DNA of 64,000 nucleotides from Streptomyces sp. NBC_00820 (GCF_036347055.1 NZ_CP108882.1:1997001-2061000); one strand, 5' to 3'; numbered from the stretch's first letter, positions 16,165 through 25,246 are shown. Notes: generated by a model from the sequence alone, not told the origin. Translations and numbers: made by a program.

Positions 16165-17388
16165 ATGCAGCTTCGGTACAGCTTCCGCCTGTACCCGGAC
16201 ACCGCCCAGCGCGCCGCGCTGGCCCAGGCATTCGGGTGCGCCCGCGTCGTGTTCAACGACGCGGTGCGCGCCCGCGAGGAAGCCCGGAGGACGGGCGCAG
16301 TGTTCCCGACGGCCGGTGAGCTGTCCAAAAAGCTGATCACCCAGGCCAAACAGACTGCGGAGCGCTCCTGGCTGGGGGAGGTGTCCTCGGTTGTGCTCCA
16401 GCAGGCCCTGCGCGACGTGGAGGCCGCCTACCGCAACTTTTTCACCTCCCTCAAGGGCATCCGCAAGGGACCGAGAACGGGTGCACCGAGGTTCAAGTCC
16501 CGCAAGGACAAGCGGCAGTCGATCCGGTTCACGGCCAATGCCCGCTGGTCGGTCACTGACAGTGGGCGGCTGAACCTGCCGAAGGTCGGCGCGGTGAAAG
16601 TGAAGTGGTCCCGCGCCCTGCCCGCCACCCCGACGTCGGTCGCCGTGATCAAGGATGCGGCCGGGCGCTACTTCGCCTCGTTCGTCATCGACACCGACCC
16701 GGCCGCCGACGCCGTCCGGATGCCCGACAGTGACCAGACAGTCGGCATCGACCTCGGGCTGACGCACTTCGCCGTCCTTTCCGACGGCACGAAGATTGAC
16801 TCCCCGCGGTTCCTGCGGCGCGCGGAGAAGAAACTCAAGAAGACCCAACGCGAGCTGTCCCGTAAACAGAAGGGATCGAAGAACCGCGAGAAGGCCCGAC
16901 TCAAGGTCGCTCGCGCCCACGCACAAGTGTCCGACGCCCGCCGTGAGTTCCACCACCGGCTCTCCACACAGCTGATCCGCGACAACCAAGCGATCGGCGT
17001 GGAAGACCTGGCGGTCAAAGGACTCGCACGCACCAGACTGGCGAAGAGTGTGCATGACGCGGGCTGGTCGCAGTTCGTACACATGCTGGAGTACAAAGCG
17101 GTCAGGTACGGGCGGACCCTGGTGAAGATCGGCCGGTTCGAGCCGACCAGCCAGGTCTGCTCACAGTGCGGGGCCAAGGACGGCCCCAAGCCCTTGCGCA
17201 TCCGGACCTGGACCTGTGCCGCCTGCGGTGCGGTCCATGACCGGGACCACAACGCCGCGAAGAACGTCAAGACGGCCGCCGGACTGGCGGTTGCAGCCTG
17301 TGGAGCGCAGATAAGACCAGGACCCGTCCTGGCGCAGCGCGACGAAGCAGGAAGCCACGGATTCTCCCCCGAACCTCGTGCCGCGTAG
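16165..17388 (+). CDS. tnpB: TnpB RNA-guided endonuclease (OS605 family)
   Basis: 407 residues, typical TnpB. The N-terminal helix-turn-helix region starts MQLRYSFRLYPDTAQ. The RuvC-like nuclease residues are all visible: Asp in GIDLGLTHFAVLSDG, Glu in IGVEDLAVKGLAR, Asp in the HDRDHNAAKN block. The zinc ribbon is CSQCGAKDG...CAACG. TnpB proteins cut DNA guided by an omega RNA made from the transposon right end and help element retention. The ATG at 16165 is chosen over an in-frame upstream start that would run into tnpA. The stop TAG sits in the loop of a perfect hairpin. Confidence 0.93.
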   Translation: MQLRYSFRLYPDTAQRAALAQAFGCARVVFNDAVRAREEARRTGAVFPTAGELSKKLITQAKQTAERSWLGEVSSVVLQQALRDVEAAYRNFFTSLKGIRKGPRTGAPRFKSRKDKRQSIRFTANARWSVTDSGRLNLPKVGAVKVKWSRALPATPTSVAVIKDAAGRYFASFVIDTDPAADAVRMPDSDQTVGIDLGLTHFAVLSDGTKIDSPRFLRRAEKKLKKTQRELSRKQKGSKNREKARLKVARAHAQVSDARREFHHRLSTQLIRDNQAIGVEDLAVKGLARTRLAKSVHDAGWSQFVHMLEYKAVRYGRTLVKIGRFEPTSQVCSQCGAKDGPKPLRIRTWTCAACGAVHDRDHNAAKNVKTAAGLAVAACGAQIRPGPVLAQRDEAGSHGFSPEPRAA

Positions 17389-17448
17389 CGGCACGGCATC
17401 GGACGAGAAGGCCAGAATCCTCGGGCTTCAGCCCGAGGAGCAAGTCAA
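17250..17448 (+). ncRNA. Predicted omega (right-end) RNA of the TnpB system
   Basis: Inferred from the known TnpB arrangement: the guide RNA overlaps the 3' end of tnpB and ends at the element's right boundary. Two strong hairpins are seen: 17377-17384/17388-17395 (8 bp, loop GTA) and 17419-17426/17431-17438 (8 bp, loop TTCA). The guide would be the host DNA directly after 17448. The 5' end is not defined from sequence. Confidence 0.5.
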
Positions 17449-18536
17449 TCCACCACGCGCCCGTTCAGCACCACCCGTCGCGGCGCCGCCAGTACGCGCA
17501 CGTCCGCCCGGGGGTCCGCCTCGTACACGACGAGGTCGGCGGGTGCGCCCTCCTCCAGGCCGGGGCGGCCGAGCCAGGCGCGGGCCGACCAGCTCGTCGC
17601 GGCGAGCGCGTCCACCGGGGGGATGCCCGCGGTGACCAGTTCGGCGACCTCGGCCGCGACCAGGCCGTGGGCCAGGGAGCCGCCCGCGTCCGTGCCGACG
17701 TACACCGGGATCCCGGCGTCGTAGGCCCCGCGGACGGTGTCGTAGCGGCGCTTGTGCAGCCGGCGCATATGGGCCGACCAGCGCGGGAACTTGTCATCGC
17801 CGCCGGCCGCGAGGCGCGGGAAGGTGGCGATGTTGACGAGGGTCGGGACGATCGCGACGCCGCGCTCGGCGAACAGCGGGATCAGGTCCTCGGTCAGCCC
17901 CGTGGCGTGTTCGACGCAGTCGATGCCTGCCTCGACCAGGTCGCGCAGCGAGCTCTCGGCGAAGCAGTGCGCGGTGACGCGGGCGCCGAGGCGGTGGGCC
18001 TCGGCGATGGCGGCCTGTACGGCCTCGCGGGGCCAGCAGGGGGAGAGGTCGCCGAGGTCGCGGTCGATCCAGTCGCCGACGAGCTTGACCCAGCCGTCGC
18101 CGCGCCGGGCCTCCTGGGCGACGTACGCGACGAGTTGGTCCGGCTCGATCTCGTGGGCGTAGTTGCGGATGTAGCGGCGGGTGCGGGCGATGTGCCGGCC
18201 GGCCCGGATGATCTTCGGAAGGTCGTCGCGGTCGTCGGTCCAGCGGGTGTCGGAGGGCGAGCCCGCGTCACGGATGAGGAGGGTGCCGGCCTCCCGGTCG
18301 GTGAGCGCCTGCTTCTCGGCGGTGTCCGCGTCCACCGGGCCGTGCGCGTCGAGCCCGACGTGGCAGTGGGCGTCGACGAGGCCGGGCAGCGCCCAGCCCT
18401 CGACGGTGCGGACGTCACCGGCGCCGGCGGGGCGGTCGTAGGAGATCCGGCCCCCGACCACCCACAGCTCGTCGCGGACGTCCTCGGGCCCGGCCAGGAC
18501 CCGGCCCCTCACGTGCAGCACCGCGTGATCGCTCAT
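17445..18536 (-). CDS. Metal-dependent amidohydrolase family protein
   Basis: A 363-residue amidohydrolase of the imidazolonepropionase/prolidase-like branch. The metal-binding motifs are visible: HxH in VDAHCHVGLDAH, the lysine likely to be carboxylated in GWVKLVGDW, His in VTAHCFAESS and CVEHATGL, and Asp in GTDAGGSLAHG. Substrate unknown. ATG 18536 is chosen because AAGGTG lies 6 nt upstream; a GTG at 18545 sits inside that site. The last codon and the TGA stop coincide with the right tip of the transposon, so the original C-terminus was probably replaced. It follows the amino-acid ABC genes in the same direction. Confidence 0.85.
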   Translation of the reverse strand: MSDHAVLHVRGRVLAGPEDVRDELWVVGGRISYDRPAGAGDVRTVEGWALPGLVDAHCHVGLDAHGPVDADTAEKQALTDREAGTLLIRDAGSPSDTRWTDDRDDLPKIIRAGRHIARTRRYIRNYAHEIEPDQLVAYVAQEARRGDGWVKLVGDWIDRDLGDLSPCWPREAVQAAIAEAHRLGARVTAHCFAESSLRDLVEAGIDCVEHATGLTEDLIPLFAERGVAIVPTLVNIATFPRLAAGGDDKFPRWSAHMRRLHKRRYDTVRGAYDAGIPVYVGTDAGGSLAHGLVAAEVAELVTAGIPPVDALAATSWSARAWLGRPGLEEGAPADLVVYEADPRADVRVLAAPRRVVLNGRVVD

Positions 18537-18578
18537 GTACCGCACCTTAGTGAGCGACCGGGCCGCCCCGACAGGGTG

Positions 18579-19414
<836 letters not shown>

Positions 19415-19418
<4 letters not shown>

Positions 19419-20248
19419 CGGATCTCCTTCTGGGCCTTGGCCTCCATGCGGCGCGCGACGAAGCCGAGCGGGATCGTGATCAGCAGGTAGCAGAGACCGG
19501 CGACCAGGATGGGCGTGGAGTTGGCGGTGGTGCTGGCCAGGTCGTTGCCGAACTTGGACAGTTCGCGCTCCTCCAGCGTGACGCCGAGGAAGAGCACGAG
19601 CGAGGAGTCCTTGACGACCTGGACGAGTTCGTTGGTCAGCGGGGGCAGGATGACGCGGAACGCCTGCGGGATGATGACGGAGACCATGGCCCGCACGGGC
19701 GAGAAGCCCAGGGAGCGGGCCGCCTCCATCTGGCCCTTGGGCACCGCCTGGATGCCGGCGCGGATCGTCTCCGCCATGTAGGCGGAGGAGACGAGGCCGA
19801 GCGCGACGGCGACCTTGCCGTAGATGCCGCCCGGATACTCGATGTCCGGGAAGGCGAGCGGCACGCCGACGCCGACGAAGATGAAGATCAGCAACGCGGG
19901 CAGCCCGCGGAAGATCTCGATGTAGATGCCGGCGACCCAGCGGTACGGCCCCACGGACGACAGGCGCATCAGGGCGACGATCATGCCGAGCGCCAGTCCC
20001 ACGACGAAGCCGGACAGGGTGTAGAGCGCGGTGTTCTTCAGCGCCAGGATGATGATGTCCGGGAACATCTGCCCGGCGATGCCGACCTGGGCGAACTGGT
20101 TCCGCAGGCGTCCCCAGTCCGCCGTCGCCGCGAACGCGGCCACGGCGGCGACGAAGAGGGCGTACTGCGCCCCACGGGAGAGCCTGCGCCGCTGCCGGCG
20201 TGTCAGGCCCGTCTTCCTGGGCTGTATGCGGGTGTCGGTTTCGGTCAT
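19415..20248 (-). CDS. Polar amino-acid ABC transporter permease
   Basis: A 277-residue HisM/GlnP-family inner-membrane permease. A basic cytoplasmic N-terminus with many Arg precedes about five or six hydrophobic segments. The EAA loop is in [31 protein letters not shown] in shortened form (EAARSLGFS...IIPQAFR), which docks on the ATPase. Single permease gene, so a homodimer is likely. No clear Shine-Dalgarno before ATG 20248; the preceding spacer holds GC-rich repeats. Confidence 0.92.
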
Positions 20249-20340
20249 CGGGTCAGCGTGTCCGTACGGGTCGTGGGGGGGGAGGGCGGAATCGGCCGTG
20301 ATCCGGCGGGCGGAACAGGCCGGGGCCGGACCGGACCGGC

Positions 20341-20380
20341 CGGGGCCGGGCGGATCAGGCCCGGGCCGGGCGGATCAGGC
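20341..20380. repeat. Two 20-bp GC-rich tandem repeats between permease and SBP genes
   Basis: Two near-identical 20-bp units (20341-20360 and 20361-20380; one mismatch) sit just beyond the SBP stop codon, in a 137-bp spacer otherwise made of GGCCGGGG-type runs. They could form an attenuating RNA structure that lets more binding protein than permease be made; this is inference. Confidence 0.7.
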
Positions 20381-20385
20381 CGGGG

Positions 20386-21225
20386 TCAGGAGGCCGGGGA
20401 GGCGGCGGCGGCGTCGTACGGGCCGATCCACTGCTCGTAGATCTTCTTGTAGGTGCCGTCGGCCTTCGCGTCGCCCAGCGCCTTGTTGATCGCGGCGAGG
20501 AGCTTGGTGTTGCCCTTCTTCACCGTGAAGCCGTACTGCTCACCGGTCTTGATGTTGTCGACGACCTTGAAGGCGTCGGCGTTGGCCTTGTCCTTCAGCC
20601 AGCCCTGGACCACCGGGTAGTCGATGACGACCGCCTGCACCTGGCCGGTGCGCAGGCCGTTGAGGAGCGCGTCGGAGGAGTGGAAGGAGACCGGGTCGAG
20701 GCCCTTGCTCTTGGCGAAGTCCTCACCGGTGGTCTGCGCCTGGGCGCCGAGCTTCTTGCCCTTGGCCTTGGCGTCGGCGAGGGAGTGGATACCGCTCTTC
20801 TTGTCGACGAGGACGGCCTGGGTGGCCTCGAAGTACGGGTCGGAGAAGTCGACGTTCTTCTTGCGCTCGGGGGTGATCGTCATGCCCGCGGCGGCCAGGT
20901 CGCACTGGCCGGAGTTGAGGAAGGCGCCGGTCTTGAAGTTCTCGAACGGCGTGTCCAGGGTCTGCTGCTTGACGCCGAGGTCCTTGGCGACGAGGTCGAC
21001 GAGGGAGACGTCGAAGCCCTGCACCTTACCGTCGACCTCCGACTGGAAGGGCGGGTAGGGCAGGTGGGTGCAGACGGTCAGCTGGCCGGCCTTGACGAGG
21101 TGGACTCCCTTGGCGGTGGTCTTGCCGCTCCCCCCGCCCGACGAGCAGCCGGCCACGAGCGCGAGCCCGGCCGTCGCGGCGATGGCTACCAGGAGGCGGG
21201 TCCTGCGTCCGAGGATCGTGTTCAT
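20386..21225 (-). CDS. Amino-acid ABC transporter substrate-binding lipoprotein
   Basis: A 279-residue family-3 solute-binding protein. A lipoprotein signal peptide ends in the lipobox LVAGCSS, with Cys near residue 27, so it is membrane-tethered outside. The mature part has the typical LTVCTHLPYPPFQ start, GFDVSLVDLVAKDLG, and a substrate-site region AAAGMTITPERKKNVDFSDPYFEA. ATG 21225 has AGGGAG about 8 nt upstream. First gene of the transporter operon, which continues leftward to the permease, ATPase and amidohydrolase. Ligand probably glutamine or another polar amino acid. Confidence 0.93.
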   Translation of the reverse strand: MNTILGRRTRLLVAIAATAGLALVAGCSSGGGSGKTTAKGVHLVKAGQLTVCTHLPYPPFQSEVDGKVQGFDVSLVDLVAKDLGVKQQTLDTPFENFKTGAFLNSGQCDLAAAGMTITPERKKNVDFSDPYFEATQAVLVDKKSGIHSLADAKAKGKKLGAQAQTTGEDFAKSKGLDPVSFHSSDALLNGLRTGQVQAVVIDYPVVQGWLKDKANADAFKVVDNIKTGEQYGFTVKKGNTKLLAAINKALGDAKADGTYKKIYEQWIGPYDAAAASPAS

Positions 21226-21444
21226 GGGCGGATCTCCCTGTGGGGGGAATGCGACGTCTGGGGGGAACTGCGGGTTCCGATTATAAGGAGATGTTTGGGG
21301 TCCTCAAATCAAACCCATGGCCTCAGGGCCGTCCGGCCTAAGAAGTCGCCGGTCGCAGGGCGTATGGAGGGGAGAGTTACCCTCGTCTCGGCCGGCCGTC
21401 CGGGCCGGCCCCCGTGGACCCTCGTGAGCGAAGAGAGCACCGCC
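21226..21444. promoter_or_regulatory. Divergent promoter region, ABC transporter / aminotransferase
   Basis: A 219-bp divergent spacer. The stretch 21270-21315 (ATTATAAGGAG and TCAAATCAAACCC) is clearly AT-richer than its surroundings and is the likely leftward promoter zone. AAGAGAG (21431-21437) is a plausible ribosome-binding site for the rightward gene. No convincing operator seen. Confidence 0.45.
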
Positions 21445-22545
21445 GTGACCCACCCCTTCCTCGATCTGCCCCCGCTGGACGCCGGGCGGTTCGCCGCCAT
21501 CGAGGACCGGGTGGCCCGGCTGCTGGACACCCGGCAGGACGTCGTGATCACGCAGGGCGAGGCGCTGCTGCCGCTCGAGGGAGCGATCCGCGCGGCGGCG
21601 AGCCCCGGGACCGTGGCCCTGAACGTGATCACGGGTCCGTACGGGCAGACCTTCGGCGACTGGCTGCGGGACTGCGGCGCGACCGTGCACGACCTGTCCG
21701 TCCCCTTCCACACGGCGGTGACGGCCGAGCAGATCCGGGCGGCGCTCGCCGAACACCCGGAGATCGACTTCGTGTCGCTGGTCCACGCGGAGGCGGCGAC
21801 CGGCAACACCAACCCGGTCGCGGAGATCGGCGAGGTGGTCCGGGAGCACGGCGCGCTGTTCTACCTGGACGCGGTCGCCTCCGTCGGGGCGGAGCCGGTG
21901 CTGCCGGACGCCTGGGGCGTGGACCTGTGCGTGATCGGGGCACAGAAGGCGATGGGCGGCCCGGCGGGCGTGTCGGCGATCTCGGTGAGCGAGCGGGCCT
22001 GGGCCCGGATGGCGGCGAACCCGAACGCCCCGCGCCGCTCCTACCTCTCCCTCCTCGACTGGAAGGAGCGCTGGATCGACGGCGGCCGCAAGGCGCTGCT
22101 GCACGCTCCGGCGCAGCTGGAGATGCTGGCGCTGGAGGCGTGCCTGGAGCGGATCGAGGCGGCGGGCCTGGAGACGGTGATGGACCGGCACCGTGACGCG
22201 GCGCTGGCCGTGCGGGCCGGTGTGGCGGCCCTGGGCGGGGGCCTGGAGCCGTACGTGTACGAGGCGCGGGACGCGGCGCCGGTCGCGACGACCCTCCGGG
22301 TGCCGTCGGAGCTGGTGGCCTCCGAGCTGGTGGCCCTGGCCCTGGCGGGCGACCCCACGCTGCCGCTGGCCGCCGGTGGCGGAGCGCTGGCCAAGGAGAT
22401 GATCCGGGTCAACCACTACGGCGCCGACGCGACCTCGGACACCGTGCACCGCTGCCTGGCGGCCCTCGGCGCCGCGCTCGCCGAGCGGGGGCTGACGGTG
22501 GACCTGGCGGCGGCGCGCCGCGCGGCGGACGAGGCGTGGCACTGA
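21445..22545 (+). CDS. Class-V aminotransferase (alanine-glyoxylate aminotransferase-like)
   Basis: A 366-residue fold-type I PLP enzyme. The PLP lysine is in VCVIGAQKAMGGPAG (written here LCVIGAQKAMGG in the protein), the cofactor Asp in LFYLDAVASVGAEP, and the phosphate-binding loop follows VALNVITGPYG. It is related to serine-pyruvate/alanine-glyoxylate aminotransferases; the true substrate is unknown. GTG 21445 is preferred because AAGAGAG lies 7 nt upstream; a GTG at 21424 would add seven residues. It is separated from ectA by a terminator and a long promoter region, so it is probably a separate unit. Confidence 0.85.
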   Translation: MTHPFLDLPPLDAGRFAAIEDRVARLLDTRQDVVITQGEALLPLEGAIRAAASPGTVALNVITGPYGQTFGDWLRDCGATVHDLSVPFHTAVTAEQIRAALAEHPEIDFVSLVHAEAATGNTNPVAEIGEVVREHGALFYLDAVASVGAEPVLPDAWGVDLCVIGAQKAMGGPAGVSAISVSERAWARMAANPNAPRRSYLSLLDWKERWIDGGRKALLHAPAQLEMLALEACLERIEAAGLETVMDRHRDAALAVRAGVAALGGGLEPYVYEARDAAPVATTLRVPSELVASELVALALAGDPTLPLAAGGGALAKEMIRVNHYGADATSDTVHRCLAALGAALAERGLTVDLAAARRAADEAWH

Positions 22546-22564
22546 CGGCAGACGCCCACGAAAC

Positions 22565-22596
22565 AGCGGCTCACGCGAAAGGCGCGGGCCGCTTTT
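22565..22596 (+). terminator. Rho-independent terminator after the class-V aminotransferase
   Basis: Stem AGCGGC (22565-22570) with GCCGCT (22588-22593), an inner GCG/CGC pair, then TTTTCGTTT. This is one of the few T-tailed hairpins in the window. Confidence 0.75.
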
Positions 22597-22720
22597 CGTT
22601 TCCCCGGCGCGAATTCGAATCGTCTTCAGCATTCTCGCGAATTCATCGATGATGGCCTTCCATATGCGTCTGCCCGCTTTTTGCGAGGCTAAACAGGGTG
22701 GGTTTCCAGCGCGTTTCGAT

Positions 22721-22740
22721 GTTGTGACGGACCCCACAAC
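22721..22740. promoter_or_regulatory. Inverted repeat GTTGTG-N8-CACAAC upstream of ectA
   Basis: Perfect 6-bp arms (22721-22726, 22735-22740). It lies about 120 bp before ectA and is a candidate operator. No regulator gene is adjacent. Confidence 0.45.
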
Positions 22741-22757
22741 CAAGCACTTTTGCCCTA

Positions 22758-22775
22758 TTTTGAGCTAGGTCAAAA
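22758..22775. promoter_or_regulatory. Inverted repeat TTTTGA-N6-TCAAAA upstream of ectA
   Basis: Perfect 6-bp AT-rich arms in a GC-rich genome. The dyad is about 85 bp before the ectA ATG and could be a MarR-type or other operator overlapping the promoter. Confidence 0.45.
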
Positions 22776-22856
22776 CCGACATAACGCAGAGTCTGAGGGT
22801 CGTCGCCGCCACCCCGGCCGTGCATTTATGAATTTGCCTCGCTAAATTCCTGCCCC

Positions 22857-23375
22857 ATGACTGCCGCACCAGCAGACCTGTTCATCGACCGCCCGGCACC
22901 TGCCGACGGGGCCGCCCTGTGGCGGCTCGCGAAGGACTCGAAAACCCTCGACCTGAACTCCTCCTACAGCTATCTGCTGTGGTGCCGGGACTTCGCCGGC
23001 ACCTCCGCGGTGGCCCGGGACGAGGACGGTCGGCCGGTCGGCTTCGTCACCGGGTACGTGCGGCCCGAGCGTCCCCGCACCCTGCTCGTCTGGCAGGTGG
23101 CCGTCGACCCCGCCCACCGGGGACGCGGCATCGCCGCCGCGCTCCTGGACGGGCTGACCGCGCGCCTCGCCGCCGAACGCGGGATCACGGGCGTGGAGAC
23201 CACCATCACGCCCGGCAACACCGCCTCCGAGCGCCTGTTCTCCTCGTTCGCCGCCCGGCACGGGGCGGACCTCACCCGCGAGGTGCTGTTCCCTGCCGAC
23301 CTCTTCCCCGACGGCCCGCACGATCCCGAGGTCCTGCACCGCATCGGCCCGCTGACCCGGATCCCGGCGCACTGA
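22857..23375 (+). CDS. ectA: L-2,4-diaminobutyrate N-acetyltransferase
   Basis: EctA, 172 residues, a GNAT-fold enzyme that acetylates the gamma-amino group of diaminobutyrate. Family blocks: LDLNSSYSYLLWCRDF near the N-terminus, the acetyl-CoA loop VAVDPAHRGRGIAAALL, and ETTITPGNTASERLF. First gene of ectABCD. No good Shine-Dalgarno precedes the ATG. A 168-bp spacer with simple repeats separates it from ectB, unlike the tight ectC-ectD spacing. Confidence 0.96.
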   Translation: MTAAPADLFIDRPAPADGAALWRLAKDSKTLDLNSSYSYLLWCRDFAGTSAVARDEDGRPVGFVTGYVRPERPRTLLVWQVAVDPAHRGRGIAAALLDGLTARLAAERGITGVETTITPGNTASERLFSSFAARHGADLTREVLFPADLFPDGPHDPEVLHRIGPLTRIPAH

Positions 23376-23543
23376 CCGACGCCGGCCGCACCGGCCGCAC
23401 ACGCCGCACGCCGACCGCACCGCCGGGTGCCCGGCAGCACCGCCGCACCACACCGCCGCACCGCCGGGCGCACCCGCACCCACCGCACCGACCCCGCCCA
23501 GCGCATCGACGCCGTACCGACGCCGTACCGAGGAGCGATTCAC

Positions 23544-24815
23544 GTGACCATCACCCAGCCCGACCTCAGCGTCTTCGAGACCGTGGAGTCCGAGGTGCGC
23601 AGCTACTGCCGGAGCTGGCCCACCGTGTTCGACCGCGCGCGGGACAGCCGGATGTACGACGAGGACGGCCACGCCTACCTCGACTTCTTCGCCGGCGCCG
23701 GCTCACTCAACTACGGCCACAACAACCCGGTCCTGAAACGGGCCCTGATCGACTATCTGTCCCGGGACGGGGTCACCCACGGCCTGGACATGTCGACCAC
23801 GGCCAAGCGGACCTTCCTGCAGACCTTCCAGGACCTGGTGCTGCGCCCGCGCGATCTGCCGTACAAGGTCATGTTCCCCGGGCCGACGGGCACCAACGCC
23901 GTCGAGTCGGCGCTCAAGCTCGCCCGCAAGGTGAAGGGGCGGGAGGCGATCGTGTCGTTCACGAACGCCTTCCACGGCATGTCGCTGGGCTCCCTCGCCG
24001 TGACCGGCAACGCCTTCAAGCGGGCCGGCGCCGGTGTTCCGCTGGTGCACGGCACGCCGATGCCGTTCGACAACTACTTCGACGGCCAGGTCCCCGACTT
24101 CCTGTGGTTCGAGCGGCTGCTGGAGGACCAGGGCTCCGGCCTGAACAAGCCCGCCGCCGTGATCGTGGAGACCGTGCAGGGCGAGGGCGGCATCAACGTC
24201 GCCCGGCCCGAGTGGCTGCGCGCGCTCAAGGAGCTGTGCGAGCGGCAGGACATGCTGCTGATCGTCGACGACATCCAGATGGGCTGTGGCCGTACGGGCG
24301 CCTTCTTCTCCTTCGAGGAGTCCGGCATCACGCCCGACATCGTCACCGTGTCGAAGTCGATCAGCGGCTACGGTCTGCCGATGTCGCTGTGCCTGTTCAG
24401 GCCCGAGCTCGACATCTGGGAGCCGGGCGAGCACAACGGCACCTTCCGCGGCAACAACCCCGCCTTCGTCACCGCCACCGCGGCCCTGGAGGCGTACTGG
24501 ACCGACGGCGCCGCGATGGAGAAGCAGACCCGGACCCGGGGCGAGCAGGTCGAGCGCGAGCTGATCTCGATCACCGAGGAGAACCTCGCCGACGTGAAGG
24601 ACTACCGCGGCCGCGGCCTGGTGTGGGGCCTGGAGTTCCACGAGAAGGCGCGGGCCTCACGGGTCGCCCGGCGGGCCTTCGAGCTCGGTCTGCTGATCGA
24701 GACGTCAGGACCGGAGGGCGAGGTGGTCAAACTGCTGCCCGCCCTCACCATCACCCCCGACGAGCTGGACGAGGGTCTGAGCATCCTCGCCCGCGCCGTC
24801 CGGGAAACCGTCTAG
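23544..24815 (+). CDS. ectB: Diaminobutyrate-2-oxoglutarate transaminase
   Basis: EctB, 423 residues, class-III PLP aminotransferase making diaminobutyrate from aspartate semialdehyde and glutamate. The PLP lysine is in TVSKSISGYGLPMSL, the cofactor Asp in LLIVDDIQMGCGRTG. LDFFAGAGSLNYGHNNP is a typical EctB N-terminal block. GTG 23544 with AGGAG 8 nt upstream. The substrate is shared with lysine synthesis; dapA lies 35 kb away in this window. Confidence 0.96.
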   Translation: MTITQPDLSVFETVESEVRSYCRSWPTVFDRARDSRMYDEDGHAYLDFFAGAGSLNYGHNNPVLKRALIDYLSRDGVTHGLDMSTTAKRTFLQTFQDLVLRPRDLPYKVMFPGPTGTNAVESALKLARKVKGREAIVSFTNAFHGMSLGSLAVTGNAFKRAGAGVPLVHGTPMPFDNYFDGQVPDFLWFERLLEDQGSGLNKPAAVIVETVQGEGGINVARPEWLRALKELCERQDMLLIVDDIQMGCGRTGAFFSFEESGITPDIVTVSKSISGYGLPMSLCLFRPELDIWEPGEHNGTFRGNNPAFVTATAALEAYWTDGAAMEKQTRTRGEQVERELISITEENLADVKDYRGRGLVWGLEFHEKARASRVARRAFELGLLIETSGPEGEVVKLLPALTITPDELDEGLSILARAVRETV

Positions 24816-24836
24816 CGAGGAGGAGGCACACACTCC

Positions 24837-25241
24837 ATGATCGTTCGATCGTTCAAGGACATCGAGGGAACCGACCGGCACGTCAAGGCGAAGTCCGGCA
24901 CCTGGGAGAGCAAGCGGATCGTCCTCGCCAAGGAGCGCGTCGGCTTCTCCCTGCACGAGACGATCCTGTACGCCGGGACCGAGACGTCGATGTGGTACGC
25001 CAACCACGTCGAGGCCGTCGTCTGCACCAGGGGCGAGGCCGAACTGACCGACCACGAGACCGGGGAGACGTACACCATCACCCCCGGCACCCTGTACCTC
25101 CTCGACGGCCACGAGCGGCACACGCTGCGCGTCAAGGAGGACTTCCACTGCCTCTGCGTGTTCAACCCGCCCGTGACCGGACGGGAGGACCACGACGAGA
25201 ACGGCGTCTATCCCCTGCTCACCGAGCCCGAGGAGGTCTGA
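24837..25241 (+). CDS. ectC: L-ectoine synthase
   Basis: EctC, 134 residues, a cupin-fold lyase that cyclises N-gamma-acetyldiaminobutyrate to ectoine. The core is recognisable from [19 protein letters not shown], the [18 protein letters not shown] metal-site region, and a C-terminal [30 protein letters not shown] stretch just upstream is a strong ribosome-binding site. Normal length. Confidence 0.96.
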   Translation: MIVRSFKDIEGTDRHVKAKSGTWESKRIVLAKERVGFSLHETILYAGTETSMWYANHVEAVVCTRGEAELTDHETGETYTITPGTLYLLDGHERHTLRVKEDFHCLCVFNPPVTGREDHDENGVYPLLTEPEEV

Positions 25242-25246
25242 CTCCC

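Larger units (their letters stand above)
15565..17448. mobile_element. IS200/IS605-type element, tnpA and tnpB divergent
   Basis: An apparently complete single-strand transposon. It has a Y1 HUH transposase gene on the minus strand, a TnpB gene on the plus strand (starts only 25 bp apart), and matching subterminal hairpins. The left end has GGGCTTCAGTCC (15579-15590); the right end has the 8-bp stem 17419-17426/17431-17438 with loop TTCA, sharing the GGGCTTCAGYCC core. The right boundary is set at TCAA (17445-17448) by analogy with the IS608 right cleavage site. The left boundary is approximate. There are no target duplications, as expected for this family. Confidence 0.8.
22546..22856. promoter_or_regulatory. 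Terminator plus ectA control region
   Basis: A 311-bp gap, the most AT-rich part of the neighbourhood. It begins with the terminator of the aminotransferase (22565-22596). It then contains two inverted repeats (22721-22740 and 22758-22775) and an AT-rich stretch up to the ectA ATG. No purine-rich Shine-Dalgarno lies before ATG 22857; TAAATT (22843-22848) is 8 nt upstream, compatible with leaderless transcription. Induction by salt or heat is known for Streptomyces ectoine genes; the sites here are candidates only. Confidence 0.55.

Noticed and set aside
15723..16349. Longer TnpA of 208 residues
   Set aside because: The extra N-terminal 70 residues are antisense to the start of tnpB and lack family similarity; ATG 16139 gives the typical TnpA.
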